A DNA stretch of 10,807 nucleotides from CAZEBW01 sp964510205 (GCA_964510205.1 CAZEBW010000106.1:1-10807), one strand, 5' to 3'; shown: positions 1 to 6,262, numbered from the stretch's first letter. Translations and numbers: made by a program. Notes: a model not told the origin generated them from the sequence alone.

Positions 1-1512
1 ATTCCCCCCAACTTTGGGGGGCTAGGGGGGAGGGAGGCAGATCGTAATGGGTTGCCTCCCACTGTCTGCTTGTTGCTGGCTGCTCTCACCTTCGGCCTCA
101 GCCTGGGTACTCATCTGTCGAATCTGGGCTTTGCCCTGGCTTTCGCCCTCTACGTGCTGCTGGTTGACTGGCGTGTGTTGAAGAAGCCGGCAGTAGTGGC
201 AGGAGCTTTGGCCCTTTTCGTCCTGGGTTGCCTGCAGTTCCTCTGGCTGCCCTACAAGGCCTCGACGCTAAACGACGCCTTCATGCTGCGCAACGCCCCG
301 CGCACTTTGCAGAGTATCTACCGCTATACCCTGGGCGCGTTCCCGGAGTTCAAGTTCGCCTTCCCCCTCCGGGCCATCCCCGACCGCATCGTCCTCTACC
401 TGGAACTCCTGCGCCAGAACTTCGGCGTGGTGGGCGTCGCGCTGGGCGTCTACGGGATGTGGGAGATGCTCTTCCGCCAGACTAAGAAGTTCTACCTGTT
501 CATCGCCATGTATCTGGTCCACGTGTTCTTCTTTGTCCAGTATCGCGTCTTCGACCTGGATGTGTTCTTCATCCCCGCGCATTTCGTCTACGTGACTTTC
601 GTCGGGTACGGAGTGCATCGGCTGATTGAGCACGTTCGCGTTTTGCTGTGGGCTCTTTGGGATTTCGCAGGGTCACGGTATCGGAGTCGTCAACTTGTTG
701 AGGGTATGGCGAGGCAAACCCCAACAAGTTGGGGACTCCGGCAGGCTATTCACACCAACTCCCAAAGACCCTTGCTGCGAAAAGAAGCGGTGGTGAACGT
801 GGGGCTGGCTGTGCTGCTCTGCTTGCCCGTCGCCGGGCAGGTGCGGGCCAACTACCAACGAAACGACTATTCCGACCAGACGGCGGTCAACGATTTCTAC
901 CGCAACGTCTTCGACATCTTGCCAGAAGGCAGCGTCCTCCTGGGACGGGGCGGCGTCTTCGGCTACGACATGTTCTACTGGAGGCTGGTCTACGACGTGC
1001 GCCCCGATGTCTTGATGCCCCACCTCGCCAATCCCCGGCCATCGCCCCAGGAGGTGAGGGGGCGCGAGATCTACACCACCATGCGGCTCGATTCCCCCCA
1101 GGCTGGCCGCGGGCCCTGGGCGCTCCCGCCCGGCCTGGTGCAACCCGACGCCTGGCACATCCCTGTCTTGATGGGCCAGAGCGATGGCGCCATCCCCGGC
1201 GGCAGGGGACGCGATTTGGTTCTCTACCGGGTGAGCACAGAGCCTCCGGAGTTGGTGGTGCGAGGAGCGGAGCCGGGGTATCGAGTCGGCCAGCGGTTGG
1301 GTGGGCTGGAACTGGTGGGCTACGATCTGGGGAGCGAGGAGGCGCGGCGATCGCCTGCATCTGACTTTCTACTGGCGGGTCTTGGGAGCGGAGCAGGCCC
1401 TCATCGCTACCATGCTGGGAGACGAACAATTAGAGGCTCACCCCTTGGGCCTGGGCAACCTGGCCCGCTACGCGCAGGAATTTCGCCTGCCACGGGAGGC
1501 CCTGATCGTTGA
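1..1512 (+). CDS. DUF2723-type polytopic membrane glycosyltransferase, 5' partial and frameshifted near its 3' end
   Basis: The frame is open from the first base of the window, so the N-terminal part, including any catalytic acidic residues, lies outside. A TTG at 52 is only an internal codon. Numbering from it, residues 5-38 and 47-66 are membrane helices containing GLSLGTHLS, the signature I associate with the DUF2723 (protein O-mannosyltransferase-like) family. Further helices lie near 125-140, 148-162 and 172-190, followed by a charged loop (about 200-245), another helix (247-262), and an extracytoplasmic region with LPEGSVLL and a VRPDVL motif. Such proteins are thought to transfer sugar from a lipid-linked donor at the membrane. 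The charged loop is partly encoded by a palindromic repeat, and so is the extreme left end. After about residue 432 this frame gives a Gly/Pro/Arg-rich sequence unlike the family, while the expected beta-sandwich continues in the next frame. The fold class is fairly certain; the substrate is unknown. Confidence 0.75.
   Translation: MPPNFGGLGGREADRNGLPPTVCLLLAALTFGLSLGTHLSNLGFALAFALYVLLVDWRVLKKPAVVAGALALFVLGCLQFLWLPYKASTLNDAFMLRNAPRTLQSIYRYTLGAFPEFKFAFPLRAIPDRIVLYLELLRQNFGVVGVALGVYGMWEMLFRQTKKFYLFIAMYLVHVFFFVQYRVFDLDVFFIPAHFVYVTFVGYGVHRLIEHVRVLLWALWDFAGSRYRSRQLVEGMARQTPTSWGLRQAIHTNSQRPLLRKEAVVNVGLAVLLCLPVAGQVRANYQRNDYSDQTAVNDFYRNVFDILPEGSVLLGRGGVFGYDMFYWRLVYDVRPDVLMPHLANPRPSPQEVRGREIYTTMRLDSPQAGRGPWALPPGLVQPDAWHIPVLMGQSDGAIPGGRGRDLVLYRVSTEPPELVVRGAEPGYRVGQRLGGLELVGYDLGSEEARRSPASDFLLAGLGSGAGPHRYHAGRRTIRGSPLGPGQPGPLRAGISPATGGPDR
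4..60. repeat. Two adjacent palindromic elements at the window start, inside the glycosyltransferase frame
   Basis: Positions 4-21 form a perfect palindrome with a 2-base centre: CCCCCCAA, CT, TTGGGGGG. A G-rich run follows to 37. A second inverted repeat pairs GGGAGGCA (32-39) with TGCCTCCC (53-60) around a 13-base loop. The stretch is read through in frame without a stop and lies just before the conserved membrane helix, in what should be an extramembrane loop. The nested palindromes look like a short repeat element rather than conserved coding sequence. It may begin before the window. Confidence 0.5.
682..740. repeat. 59-bp inverted repeat inserted in frame in the glycosyltransferase gene
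   Basis: The arms at 682-703 and 719-740 are inverted copies matching at 19 of 22 positions, around a 15-base loop. The right arm also contains its own small palindrome, CCCCAAC-AA-GTTGGGG (719-734). The element encodes part of a low-conservation charged loop (about residues 211-230 of the downstream numbering) and contains no stop codon in the gene's frame. Structure and location suggest a small palindromic mobile repeat (MITE- or REP-like) tolerated in an extramembrane loop. Confidence 0.6.
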
Positions 1513-1657
1513 GGATTACCTGCTGGTTGTTCCCTCCCAAACACCTCTGGGCTGGCAAGCGCTGAAAGTGGGGCTGCAGCAGCCGTTGCGGCCGGGGCAG
1601 GAGGGGCAGTCCAGCGGCGGAGTAGTTGAGATCGGGCGGATTCTGGTTGCACAGTGA
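1346..1657 (+). pseudogene. Displaced C-terminal beta-sandwich of the upstream glycosyltransferase (frame +2)
   Basis: The membrane glycosyltransferase runs in frame 1 through ELVGYDLGSEEARR. The natural continuation, GDRLHLTFYWRVLGAEQ, is in frame 2 and leads to a TGA at 1655-1657. Phrases such as GYDL, LHLTFYW, EDYLLVVPS and GWQALKVGL resemble the C-terminal beta-sandwich that I recall on many Chloroflexota glycosyltransferases. Joining the frames needs one extra base or two missing bases around 1345-1350 (GCGCGGCGATCG), a GC-rich spot. There is no ribosome binding site and no independent start that makes sense, so this is the tail of the same gene. Whether the break is a real mutation or an assembly error cannot be decided from the sequence alone. 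Confidence 0.7.
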
Positions 1658-1669
1658 GGCAACGAGGCG

Positions 1670-1704
1670 ATGAGTAATGAGGCGGCTAGGGCCTCGTTAC
1701 TCAC
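1670..1704. repeat. Hairpin repeat between the glycosyltransferase and the DUF5666-like gene
   Basis: The arms ATGAGTAATGAGGC (1670-1683) and GCCTCGTTACTCAC (1691-1704) pair at 12 of 14 positions around a 7-base loop. There is no T-run after the stem, so it is not a clear intrinsic terminator. It sits just after the glycosyltransferase stop and ends 4 bases before the ribosome binding site of the next gene, so an RNA hairpin there could affect its translation or transcript stability. It could equally be a dispersed repeat. Confidence 0.45.
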
Positions 1705-1708
1705 GAAG

Positions 1709-1715
1709 AAGGAGG
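1709..1715 (+). promoter_or_regulatory. Strong ribosome binding site fixing the start at 1721
   Basis: AAGGAGG lies 5 bases before ATG 1721. It decides between this start and the longer ATG at 1670, which has no such site and falls in a repeat. Confidence 0.75.
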
Positions 1716-1720
1716 TACGC

Positions 1721-2164
1721 ATGTCTAGGAGTCAGAAGCTACTAATTGGTTTCGGCGTTTTCATCATCGTAGCGGTCATGACCATTGGGGCGTTTTCCGT
1801 GGGACTGTACGTGGGGAGAAGGGGCTGGACGGCCGGGCCGCCCTCGGTGGTGGGTCCGGGCGGGCAACAGCCTGCTCAGGGCGGGCAGCCGCCCGCCGCC
1901 CCGAGGGGGCCGTTGCCGAAGGAGAAGCCGGATCTGATTGGAGTCGTGCAGAGCGTGGCGAACAGGAGCCTGACCGTCAGAACCGGCCAGGGATCGCGCC
2001 TGGTGTTGACGGGAGACCAGACGCGGGTCAGGCGGCACGATGGCCGGGAGGCCAGCCTGGCCGATCTGCGGCGCAACATGCCGGTCGCCGTCTTCGGCCA
2101 GTTCAGCGACGACGGCCGCAACCTCACGGCCAGCATAATCGTCATATTGCCGCCGAAAACGTGA
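1721..2164 (+). CDS. Membrane-anchored DUF5666-like domain protein
   Basis: A 147-residue protein. The start at ATG 1721 is chosen because a strong AAGGAGG (1709-1715) precedes it by 5 bases. An in-frame ATG at 1670 would lie inside a hairpin repeat and add a non-signal-like leader. Residues 6-29 are a hydrophobic helix (signal anchor), followed by a Gly/Pro/Gln-rich linker (about 34-65). From about 70 to 143 comes a small beta-rich domain: IGVVQSVANRSLTVRT, then TRVRRHDGREASLADLRRNMPVAVFGQ and NLTASIIVIL. This layout matches DUF5666-type OB-like domains, usually found in exported bacterial proteins of unknown function. It probably faces the outside of the membrane. Its position after the glycosyltransferase on the same strand would allow co-transcription, but its strong ribosome binding site and the hairpin upstream suggest separate control. 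Confidence 0.7.
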   Translation: MSRSQKLLIGFGVFIIVAVMTIGAFSVGLYVGRRGWTAGPPSVVGPGGQQPAQGGQPPAAPRGPLPKEKPDLIGVVQSVANRSLTVRTGQGSRLVLTGDQTRVRRHDGREASLADLRRNMPVAVFGQFSDDGRNLTASIIVILPPKT

Positions 2165-2177
2165 AGGCGACACTGTC

Positions 2178-2259
2178 TGGGGCAGTCCGCATAGACATGG
2201 AAAGTTGCCAGGGGTCCTAACCCCTGGTAACTTTCAGCTAGAAGTGGTGGCTTGCCCCA
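2178..2259. repeat. Nested hairpin between convergent genes
   Basis: The inner stem pairs GAAAGTTGCCAGGGGT (2200-2215) with ACCCCTGGTAACTTTC (2220-2235), 15 of 16 matching, with a 4-base loop. An outer pair, TGGGGCA (2178-2184) and TGCCCCA (2253-2259), encloses it. It fills most of the gap between the genes ending at 2164 (+) and 2274 (-). It may stop or protect transcripts from both sides, but neither side has the T-run of a standard intrinsic terminator. Its near-perfect palindrome is also typical of dispersed repeats. Confidence 0.55.
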
Positions 2260-2273
2260 CGAATGAGCGGACC

Positions 2274-2825
2274 CTAAGCCCTGCTGCGCCTTTTGACTAG
2301 CACAGCTGTGAGGGTGGCAAGAGAAGCCAGCGCCGCCAACCCAATCCACGGCGCCAACAGCTCTAGCTTGTTCACCGGGATACCGTAACCGCCGACGACA
2401 GGCGGCGTCCATGGCTTGTTGGTGAAGGTGCACTCCACCACTTGGTCATCCGCGAGCTGAATGGTGACTGCCCTCGAAGCGACTTCGTAGTTACTCCAGT
2501 CGGGATCGTAGATGTCTAAGCATTCCACCTTGTCCAGTTTGTAGCCTCCTGGCGTATTCCTGGGCTCGGTTTCAGTGACTGTGCAGCCACCAATGACCTG
2601 GTGGAACGACTTCGACTCACCATGATCGAGGTAGAAAGGGCTGTCGTAGTAGAGCATGTTATGGGTGAACTCGAAGCCTGTGCCGCCTGGTGGAATGGTC
2701 TCCTTCTTGATGATGATTGTACTACCATCGGCCAGGGCCACGTTCGCCACCAGCACGAGTGAAAGGCCCACCGCCGTTACCAGTGCGGCGAGCCGCAGAA
2801 AGAGCTTGCCTTTGTTGTGAATCAT
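2274..2825 (-). CDS. Secreted surface protein with beta-sandwich domain and C-terminal membrane anchor
   Basis: A 183-residue protein. ATG 2825 is preceded by GAAAGGAG (2842-2835) at a normal distance. Residues 1-32 form a signal peptide (positive start, hydrophobic 9-28, AxA-type cleavage site at ALA 30-32). Residues about 35-137 look like a small all-beta domain: STIIIKKETIPPGGTGFEFTH, a GESKSFHQVIGGCTVTE turn, and VECTFTNKP at the end, resembling SpaA/prealbumin-like or DUF5979-type repeats of surface proteins. Three cysteines (81, 102, 132) could form a disulfide. A short Pro/Gly linker leads to GGYGIPVNKLELLAPW (145-160), a helix to about 177 and a basic KRRSRA tail, a layout like sortase/exosortase-type sorting signals. 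It is likely exported and kept at the envelope. The exact family and role are not recognised. Confidence 0.7.
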   Translation of the reverse strand: MIHNKGKLFLRLAALVTAVGLSLVLVANVALADGSTIIIKKETIPPGGTGFEFTHNMLYYDSPFYLDHGESKSFHQVIGGCTVTETEPRNTPGGYKLDKVECLDIYDPDWSNYEVASRAVTIQLADDQVVECTFTNKPWTPPVVGGYGIPVNKLELLAPWIGLAALASLATLTAVLVKRRSRA

Positions 2826-2834
2826 GCTATTTTA

Positions 2835-2842
2835 CTCCTTTC
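2835..2842 (-). promoter_or_regulatory. Ribosome binding site of the secreted surface protein
   Basis: On the minus strand GAAAGGAG is followed by 9 bases and ATG 2825, supporting this start for the signal-peptide-bearing protein. Confidence 0.65.
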
Positions 2843-3106
2843 AAGTTTTCTTAGGGTTGTGCGGCTAACCATTCACTCTCCCACAGGATCGGGAGCAGTT
2901 CAGGCTAGAAACGCACGTCGGAGTCACATTCGATCCCACAAACTGATACGATTTCCGATTCTGCGCGAGGATCGTCGGGCTAGACTGCCCGGGTCAAAAT
3001 TTCCTGCGCAGACAGACTCGAATAGTGACAGCCAAGAAACACACGTCTCCTAATATATATAACGTAAAAGAGGCGATTTAGATACGGCCTGGAAGCACGA
3101 ATTTGA

Positions 3107-3143
3107 AAATTTTAAGGTTTCTCGTTGATGCCTGCCCGAAACC
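3107..3143 (-). terminator. Possible intrinsic terminator after der
   Basis: Read on the minus strand, 8 bases after the der stop, GGTTTC (3143-3138) pairs with GAAACC (3121-3116) across a 16-base loop. It is followed by TTAAAATTTT, a mixed A/T tract. The stem is short and the tail is not a pure U-run, so this is a weak candidate for ending the cdaA-cdaR-der transcript. Confidence 0.3.
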
Positions 3144-3151
3144 CCATCAAG

Positions 3152-4501
3152 CTACTCCTTCCCCCGCTTCCTAAAACTCAACCTCAGCGGTGTCCCCAGA
3201 AAGCCGTAATGCTCCCTCAGCCGGTTCTCCAGGTAGCGTTCGTAGGAGAAGTGCACCAGGCGGGGGTCGTTGACGAAGAAAACGAAGGTGGGGGGGTCTA
3301 CTCTAGCCTGGGTGGCGTAGTAGAACTTCAGTCGCTTGCCGGCCTTGCTGGGCGGGGCGTGGCGGGCCACGGCTTCCTGCAGGATGCGATTCAGCTCGGC
3401 GGTGGCGATGCGAATCATGCGCGCGTCCTGGACGCGCAGCGCGGTGGGCAACACCTGATCCACCCGCTGGCCGGTCAGCGCCGAGATGAAGAGCACGGGC
3501 ACGTAGTCGAGAAAGCGCAGGACAGCGTACACGTGCTCTAAGTAAATCTGCATGGTATAGGCGTCCTTCTTCACCAAGTCCCATTTATTGACCACCACCA
3601 CCACGCTTTTGGCTTCTTCCAAGATGTAGCCGGCGATGTGGGCGTCTTGGGCGGTGGCTCCCTCCACGGCGTCTATCAGCAGCAGCACCACGTCGGCTCG
3701 ATCTATGGCCCTCAGCGCCCTCAGCACGCTGTATTTCTCCACCCCGCGCTGGATGCGACCCTTTCTGCGAATGCCGGCAGTGTCTATGAGCACCACCGGC
3801 TGGCCCTCCCATTCCAACTGGGTGTCAATTGCGTCTCGAGTCGTGCCGGGCGCATCGTGGACGATGGACCGCTCCTGGCCCAGGATTTTGTTGAGCAGGG
3901 AGGACTTGCCCACGTTAGGCCGCCCCACGATGGCGATTTTGATGGCCTCTGTTTCTTCCGCTTCCTCCTCGGCGGGGAAGGCGCTGACGATCTCATCCAA
4001 CAGGTCGCCGGTGCCCGTGCCGTGCAGGGCCGAGATGGGATACAGTTCGCCCAGGCCCAGGGCGTAGAATTCCACCGCCTCCTCTCGACGCGCTTGGCTT
4101 TCGGCTTTGTTGACGGCCAGCAGCACCGGTTTGGCCGTGCGGCGCAGCACCTGAGCCACCTCCTCATCGCTTGCTGTTAGCCCGTCCTTCACATCAACCA
4201 GGAAGAGGATCACATCGGCCTCGGCGATAGCCGTCTGCGCCTGATCCCGCACCTGCGCCATGAGGTCCCTGCCCTGAGTAGCCGCAGGCGTATCGAAGGG
4301 ATCACTGGAGGTAGGTTCCAATCCTCCTGTGTCCACCAGCGTGAAGCTCACCCCGTTCCATTCCGCCTCCGCGTAGAGGCGGTCGCGCGTGGTGCCTGGA
4401 ACCTCGTCGGTGATGGCCAGGCGCTTCCCCACCACCCTGTTGAATAGAGTTGATTTTCCAACGTTGGGTCGCCCAACGATGGCTACGATGGGTTTAGACA
4501 T
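3152..4501 (-). CDS. der: Ribosome-assembly GTPase Der (EngA)
   Basis: A 449-residue protein, full length for the family. Der has two tandem GTPase domains and a KH-like domain and acts in 50S ribosomal subunit maturation. G domain 1 has GRPNVGKS (10-17), PGTTRD (35-40), DTGG (57-60), NKAE (131-134) and SALHG (157-161). An acidic linker (about 176-186) follows. G domain 2 has GRPNVGKS (193-200), PGTTRD (218-223), DTAG (240-243), NKWD (305-308) and SAL (340-342). The KH-like part runs from about 355 to 445 and includes PPTFVFFVNDP. The first G4 motif ends in Glu instead of the usual Asp; I recall the same NKAE in Thermotoga Der, so it is likely functional. ATG 4501 lies 6 bases after the stop of the YbbR gene, so the two are probably co-transcribed and translationally coupled. 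The Shine-Dalgarno sequence is weak. Confidence 0.97.
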   Translation of the reverse strand: MSKPIVAIVGRPNVGKSTLFNRVVGKRLAITDEVPGTTRDRLYAEAEWNGVSFTLVDTGGLEPTSSDPFDTPAATQGRDLMAQVRDQAQTAIAEADVILFLVDVKDGLTASDEEVAQVLRRTAKPVLLAVNKAESQARREEAVEFYALGLGELYPISALHGTGTGDLLDEIVSAFPAEEEAEETEAIKIAIVGRPNVGKSSLLNKILGQERSIVHDAPGTTRDAIDTQLEWEGQPVVLIDTAGIRRKGRIQRGVEKYSVLRALRAIDRADVVLLLIDAVEGATAQDAHIAGYILEEAKSVVVVVNKWDLVKKDAYTMQIYLEHVYAVLRFLDYVPVLFISALTGQRVDQVLPTALRVQDARMIRIATAELNRILQEAVARHAPPSKAGKRLKFYYATQARVDPPTFVFFVNDPRLVHFSYERYLENRLREHYGFLGTPLRLSFRKRGKE

Positions 4502-4507
4502 ACTTGC

Positions 4508-6262
4508 TCACTTGTTTACTCGCACTGGTACCTGGCAGGGCTCAAGGAAGTTTCCGTCTTTCTTGACCACCACTAAACGGAACCAGTAATTTCCAGGAGA
4601 AAGGGTCGAGGTGTCCCAAACGCCCAACAGGCCATCGGTGACAGGAACCTCGAAGCGTTGCAGGAATGACCAATCGGATACGTCTTTGCGGCGAAACTCG
4701 AACTTGTAATAGTCGAAGCCATTGTCGCTGCCGCTAACGTGGGCGGAACCTAGAATCTGTACTGACCCCTTCAGCACGGCGTTCACCGTGGGATAGGTGA
4801 TACGAGCTCCGGGATCGGGGCACTCAGGCGGGCGGGCAGGCGTAGGTGTCGGTGAGGGGATGGGGGTAGGCGTGGTGGTGAATGTGGGTGTGGCGGTAGA
4901 TTGCGGCGGCGTTGGGGTAGGCGTGGCCATAGGTTCCGACGTCTCGGTCGGTTGTGGTGGCGTCTCGGTCGGTGGCGGTGTCTCGGTCGGTTGTGGCGGC
5001 GTCTCGGTAGGCGGCGGCGTCTCGGTAGGCTGTGGCGTGTTGGTCGGGGCGGCGGAGGTAGCGATAGTGATCTCCACCTCAATGGTATCCGGCAGGATGC
5101 TTTCCACCTTGAGCCCTTCGGGCACGACGACTTTGGGCGTGGTCTTGTGGGTACCCCGCTGCAAGTCGAAGAGATCCAGGATGACCTGCACATCCTCTGG
5201 CTGCAGCGCATCTAGCTTGGACACGGGGCCTGAGAGGATGACATCCACGACTTCGGGCGACGGCTTAGCATTCAGGTCTTGTTTTAGCCCCTGGATGATC
5301 AGCTCCCGCTGCACCGTGAGACTGCTTTCGATGGCCGTTACGCTGATTGTGACCAAGACAGTTTGCTCACCCAGCACGGTGACGCCCTGCGGCAGGTTCA
5401 GCGTGACTCGCTCGACGACATTGGCCTGGGCATCGCTGACGTCAATGGGGGTTGTTTCCAAATAGCCAGGTATCCCCTCAATGGCCAAAGGACTGCCGAA
5501 GATGGTTACGTTCGACGGCTCGACGGACACACTGCTGACGCGATAGCCGGAAGCAATCTCGCCCTCCATAATAGGTCTCACAGATACGTCCTTATAGCCG
5601 AGTCTCTGATCAATGGGTACCCGGACCTCGACCTCAGGTGGATCAACGTCTACCCAGCCTATGGCCTCGCCGTCCTGATTCCGCGCTAAGAGGGGCACTG
5701 ACCTCTTCACGGTTTCTTTCGCTCCTCCCAGATAGACCTCAGCTACTAACTCACTTACCTGATCAACCATGGAGGCTGGCCCGCTGACCTTCGCTCTAGA
5801 AGGAGTGACGGAAGGAGTCCGAGCAACGTAGCCCAGAGGCGGGTTATCCATCACCCTGGCCTGCACTCCCAGCTCTTTTTCCTGATACTCTTCCAATCGG
5901 ATGCTGACCTCAGGGGGCTCTACCTCCAGAATCTTGACGAACCGATCGGTGCACGTGACTTGGATCTCGACATCGTACCTTCCAGGGGGCAGTCCGTTTA
6001 GATCAACAACGGCTTCGAATTTCCCGGCTGTCAGTCTGTTCCAACTAGTTTGAGGCGCTTGGACAGTGACGCTGACGTTCTTGACGACCTCGTGGAAGAT
6101 GACCATGCCCTGGGCTTTGTTCAACACCTGGACTGGGATATTCTCAGGGAAGGTGTCCCTGATGCTGGGGTTCTGTTCGTTGGTGGCTACCACCCAGACA
6201 GTGATCGCTAGGGTCAGAGCCAACACCACGGAACTCAAATCGTTCAACACTCGACGAATCAT
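4508..6262 (-). CDS. cdaR: YbbR-domain protein (CdaR), with Thr-Pro stalk and C-terminal beta domain
   Basis: A 584-residue protein. CdaR-type proteins sit in the membrane and modulate the diadenylate cyclase CdaA. An N-terminal helix (about 9-27) anchors it. Four YbbR-like repeats follow, roughly 40-122, 130-215, 225-308 and 318-399, each ending in a strand such as VSIRL, VEVRV, VLVTISV and IEVEITI. Residues 402-478 are a Thr/Pro-rich stalk with repeated PPQPTET and PPPTET. Residues 480-583 form an added domain (ITYPTVNAVLKGSVQILGSA ... DYYKFEFRRKD ... GVWDTSTLSPGNYWFRLVVV). It resembles an Ig-like domain I recall at the C-terminus of Chloroflexota cell-wall enzymes. Cys481 and Cys576 flank this domain and may form a disulfide. 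ATG 6262 follows the cdaA stop by 4 bases. Stalk and terminal domain are outside the standard CdaR plan, which suggests contact with the envelope. Confidence 0.9.
   Translation of the reverse strand: MIRRVLNDLSSVVLALTLAITVWVVATNEQNPSIRDTFPENIPVQVLNKAQGMVIFHEVVKNVSVTVQAPQTSWNRLTAGKFEAVVDLNGLPPGRYDVEIQVTCTDRFVKILEVEPPEVSIRLEEYQEKELGVQARVMDNPPLGYVARTPSVTPSRAKVSGPASMVDQVSELVAEVYLGGAKETVKRSVPLLARNQDGEAIGWVDVDPPEVEVRVPIDQRLGYKDVSVRPIMEGEIASGYRVSSVSVEPSNVTIFGSPLAIEGIPGYLETTPIDVSDAQANVVERVTLNLPQGVTVLGEQTVLVTISVTAIESSLTVQRELIIQGLKQDLNAKPSPEVVDVILSGPVSKLDALQPEDVQVILDLFDLQRGTHKTTPKVVVPEGLKVESILPDTIEVEITIATSAAPTNTPQPTETPPPTETPPQPTETPPPTETPPQPTETSEPMATPTPTPPQSTATPTFTTTPTPIPSPTPTPARPPECPDPGARITYPTVNAVLKGSVQILGSAHVSGSDNGFDYYKFEFRRKDVSDWSFLQRFEVPVTDGLLGVWDTSTLSPGNYWFRLVVVKKDGNFLEPCQVPVRVNK
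4941..5036. repeat. Coding tandem repeat for the Thr-Pro stalk of the YbbR protein
   Basis: Units beginning GTCTCGGT alternate between 21 and 18 bases: 4941-4961, 4962-4979, 4980-5000, 5001-5018 and 5019-5036. The higher-order period is 39 bases. Read on the minus strand they encode alternating PPQPTET and PPPTET blocks. All units are multiples of three, so gain or loss keeps the frame and would change stalk length. Confidence 0.85.

Larger units (their letters stand above)
2826..3151. other. 326-base gap: leader/promoter region of the surface protein plus der downstream region
   Basis: No convincing gene is present. The one short plus-strand reading frame here has no family-like sequence. 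An AT-rich patch at 3050-3060 reads TATATATATT on the minus strand and could be the -10 region of a promoter for the surface protein gene, but I see no good -35 at the right spacing. That would imply a leader of roughly 220 bases. The rest, 2845-3045, has no clear stable structure beyond a short CGGGC/GCCCG stem near 2980. The der end of the gap carries a possible terminator (listed separately). No tRNA-like fold was seen. Confidence 0.4.

Noticed and set aside
268..1158. Minus-strand reading frames (268-633 and 673-1158) opposite the glycosyltransferase
   Set aside because: No start signals or family features; they are shadows of the membrane protein's codon bias.
1742..2173. Long minus-strand reading frame opposite the DUF5666-like gene
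   Set aside because: It mirrors a GC-rich gene with a clear ribosome binding site and signal anchor, and its translation is Arg/Pro-rich with no domain-like pattern.
2200..2235. Standard rho-independent terminator
   Set aside because: The stem is strong, but no T-run follows on either strand, so it is reported as a hairpin repeat instead.
3125..4180. Plus-strand reading frames opposite der
   Set aside because: Der is complete with all GTPase motifs on the minus strand; the opposite frames have no recognisable content.
4941..5036. CRISPR-like array
   Set aside because: The units are directly adjacent 18/21-base codon repeats with no spacers, and they encode a Thr-Pro linker.
4797..5465. Plus-strand reading frame rich in Gly and Val opposite the YbbR gene
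   Set aside because: It is the antisense of the Thr-Pro repeat; its Gly/Val repeats come from the complementary codons, and the minus strand carries the recognisable family.
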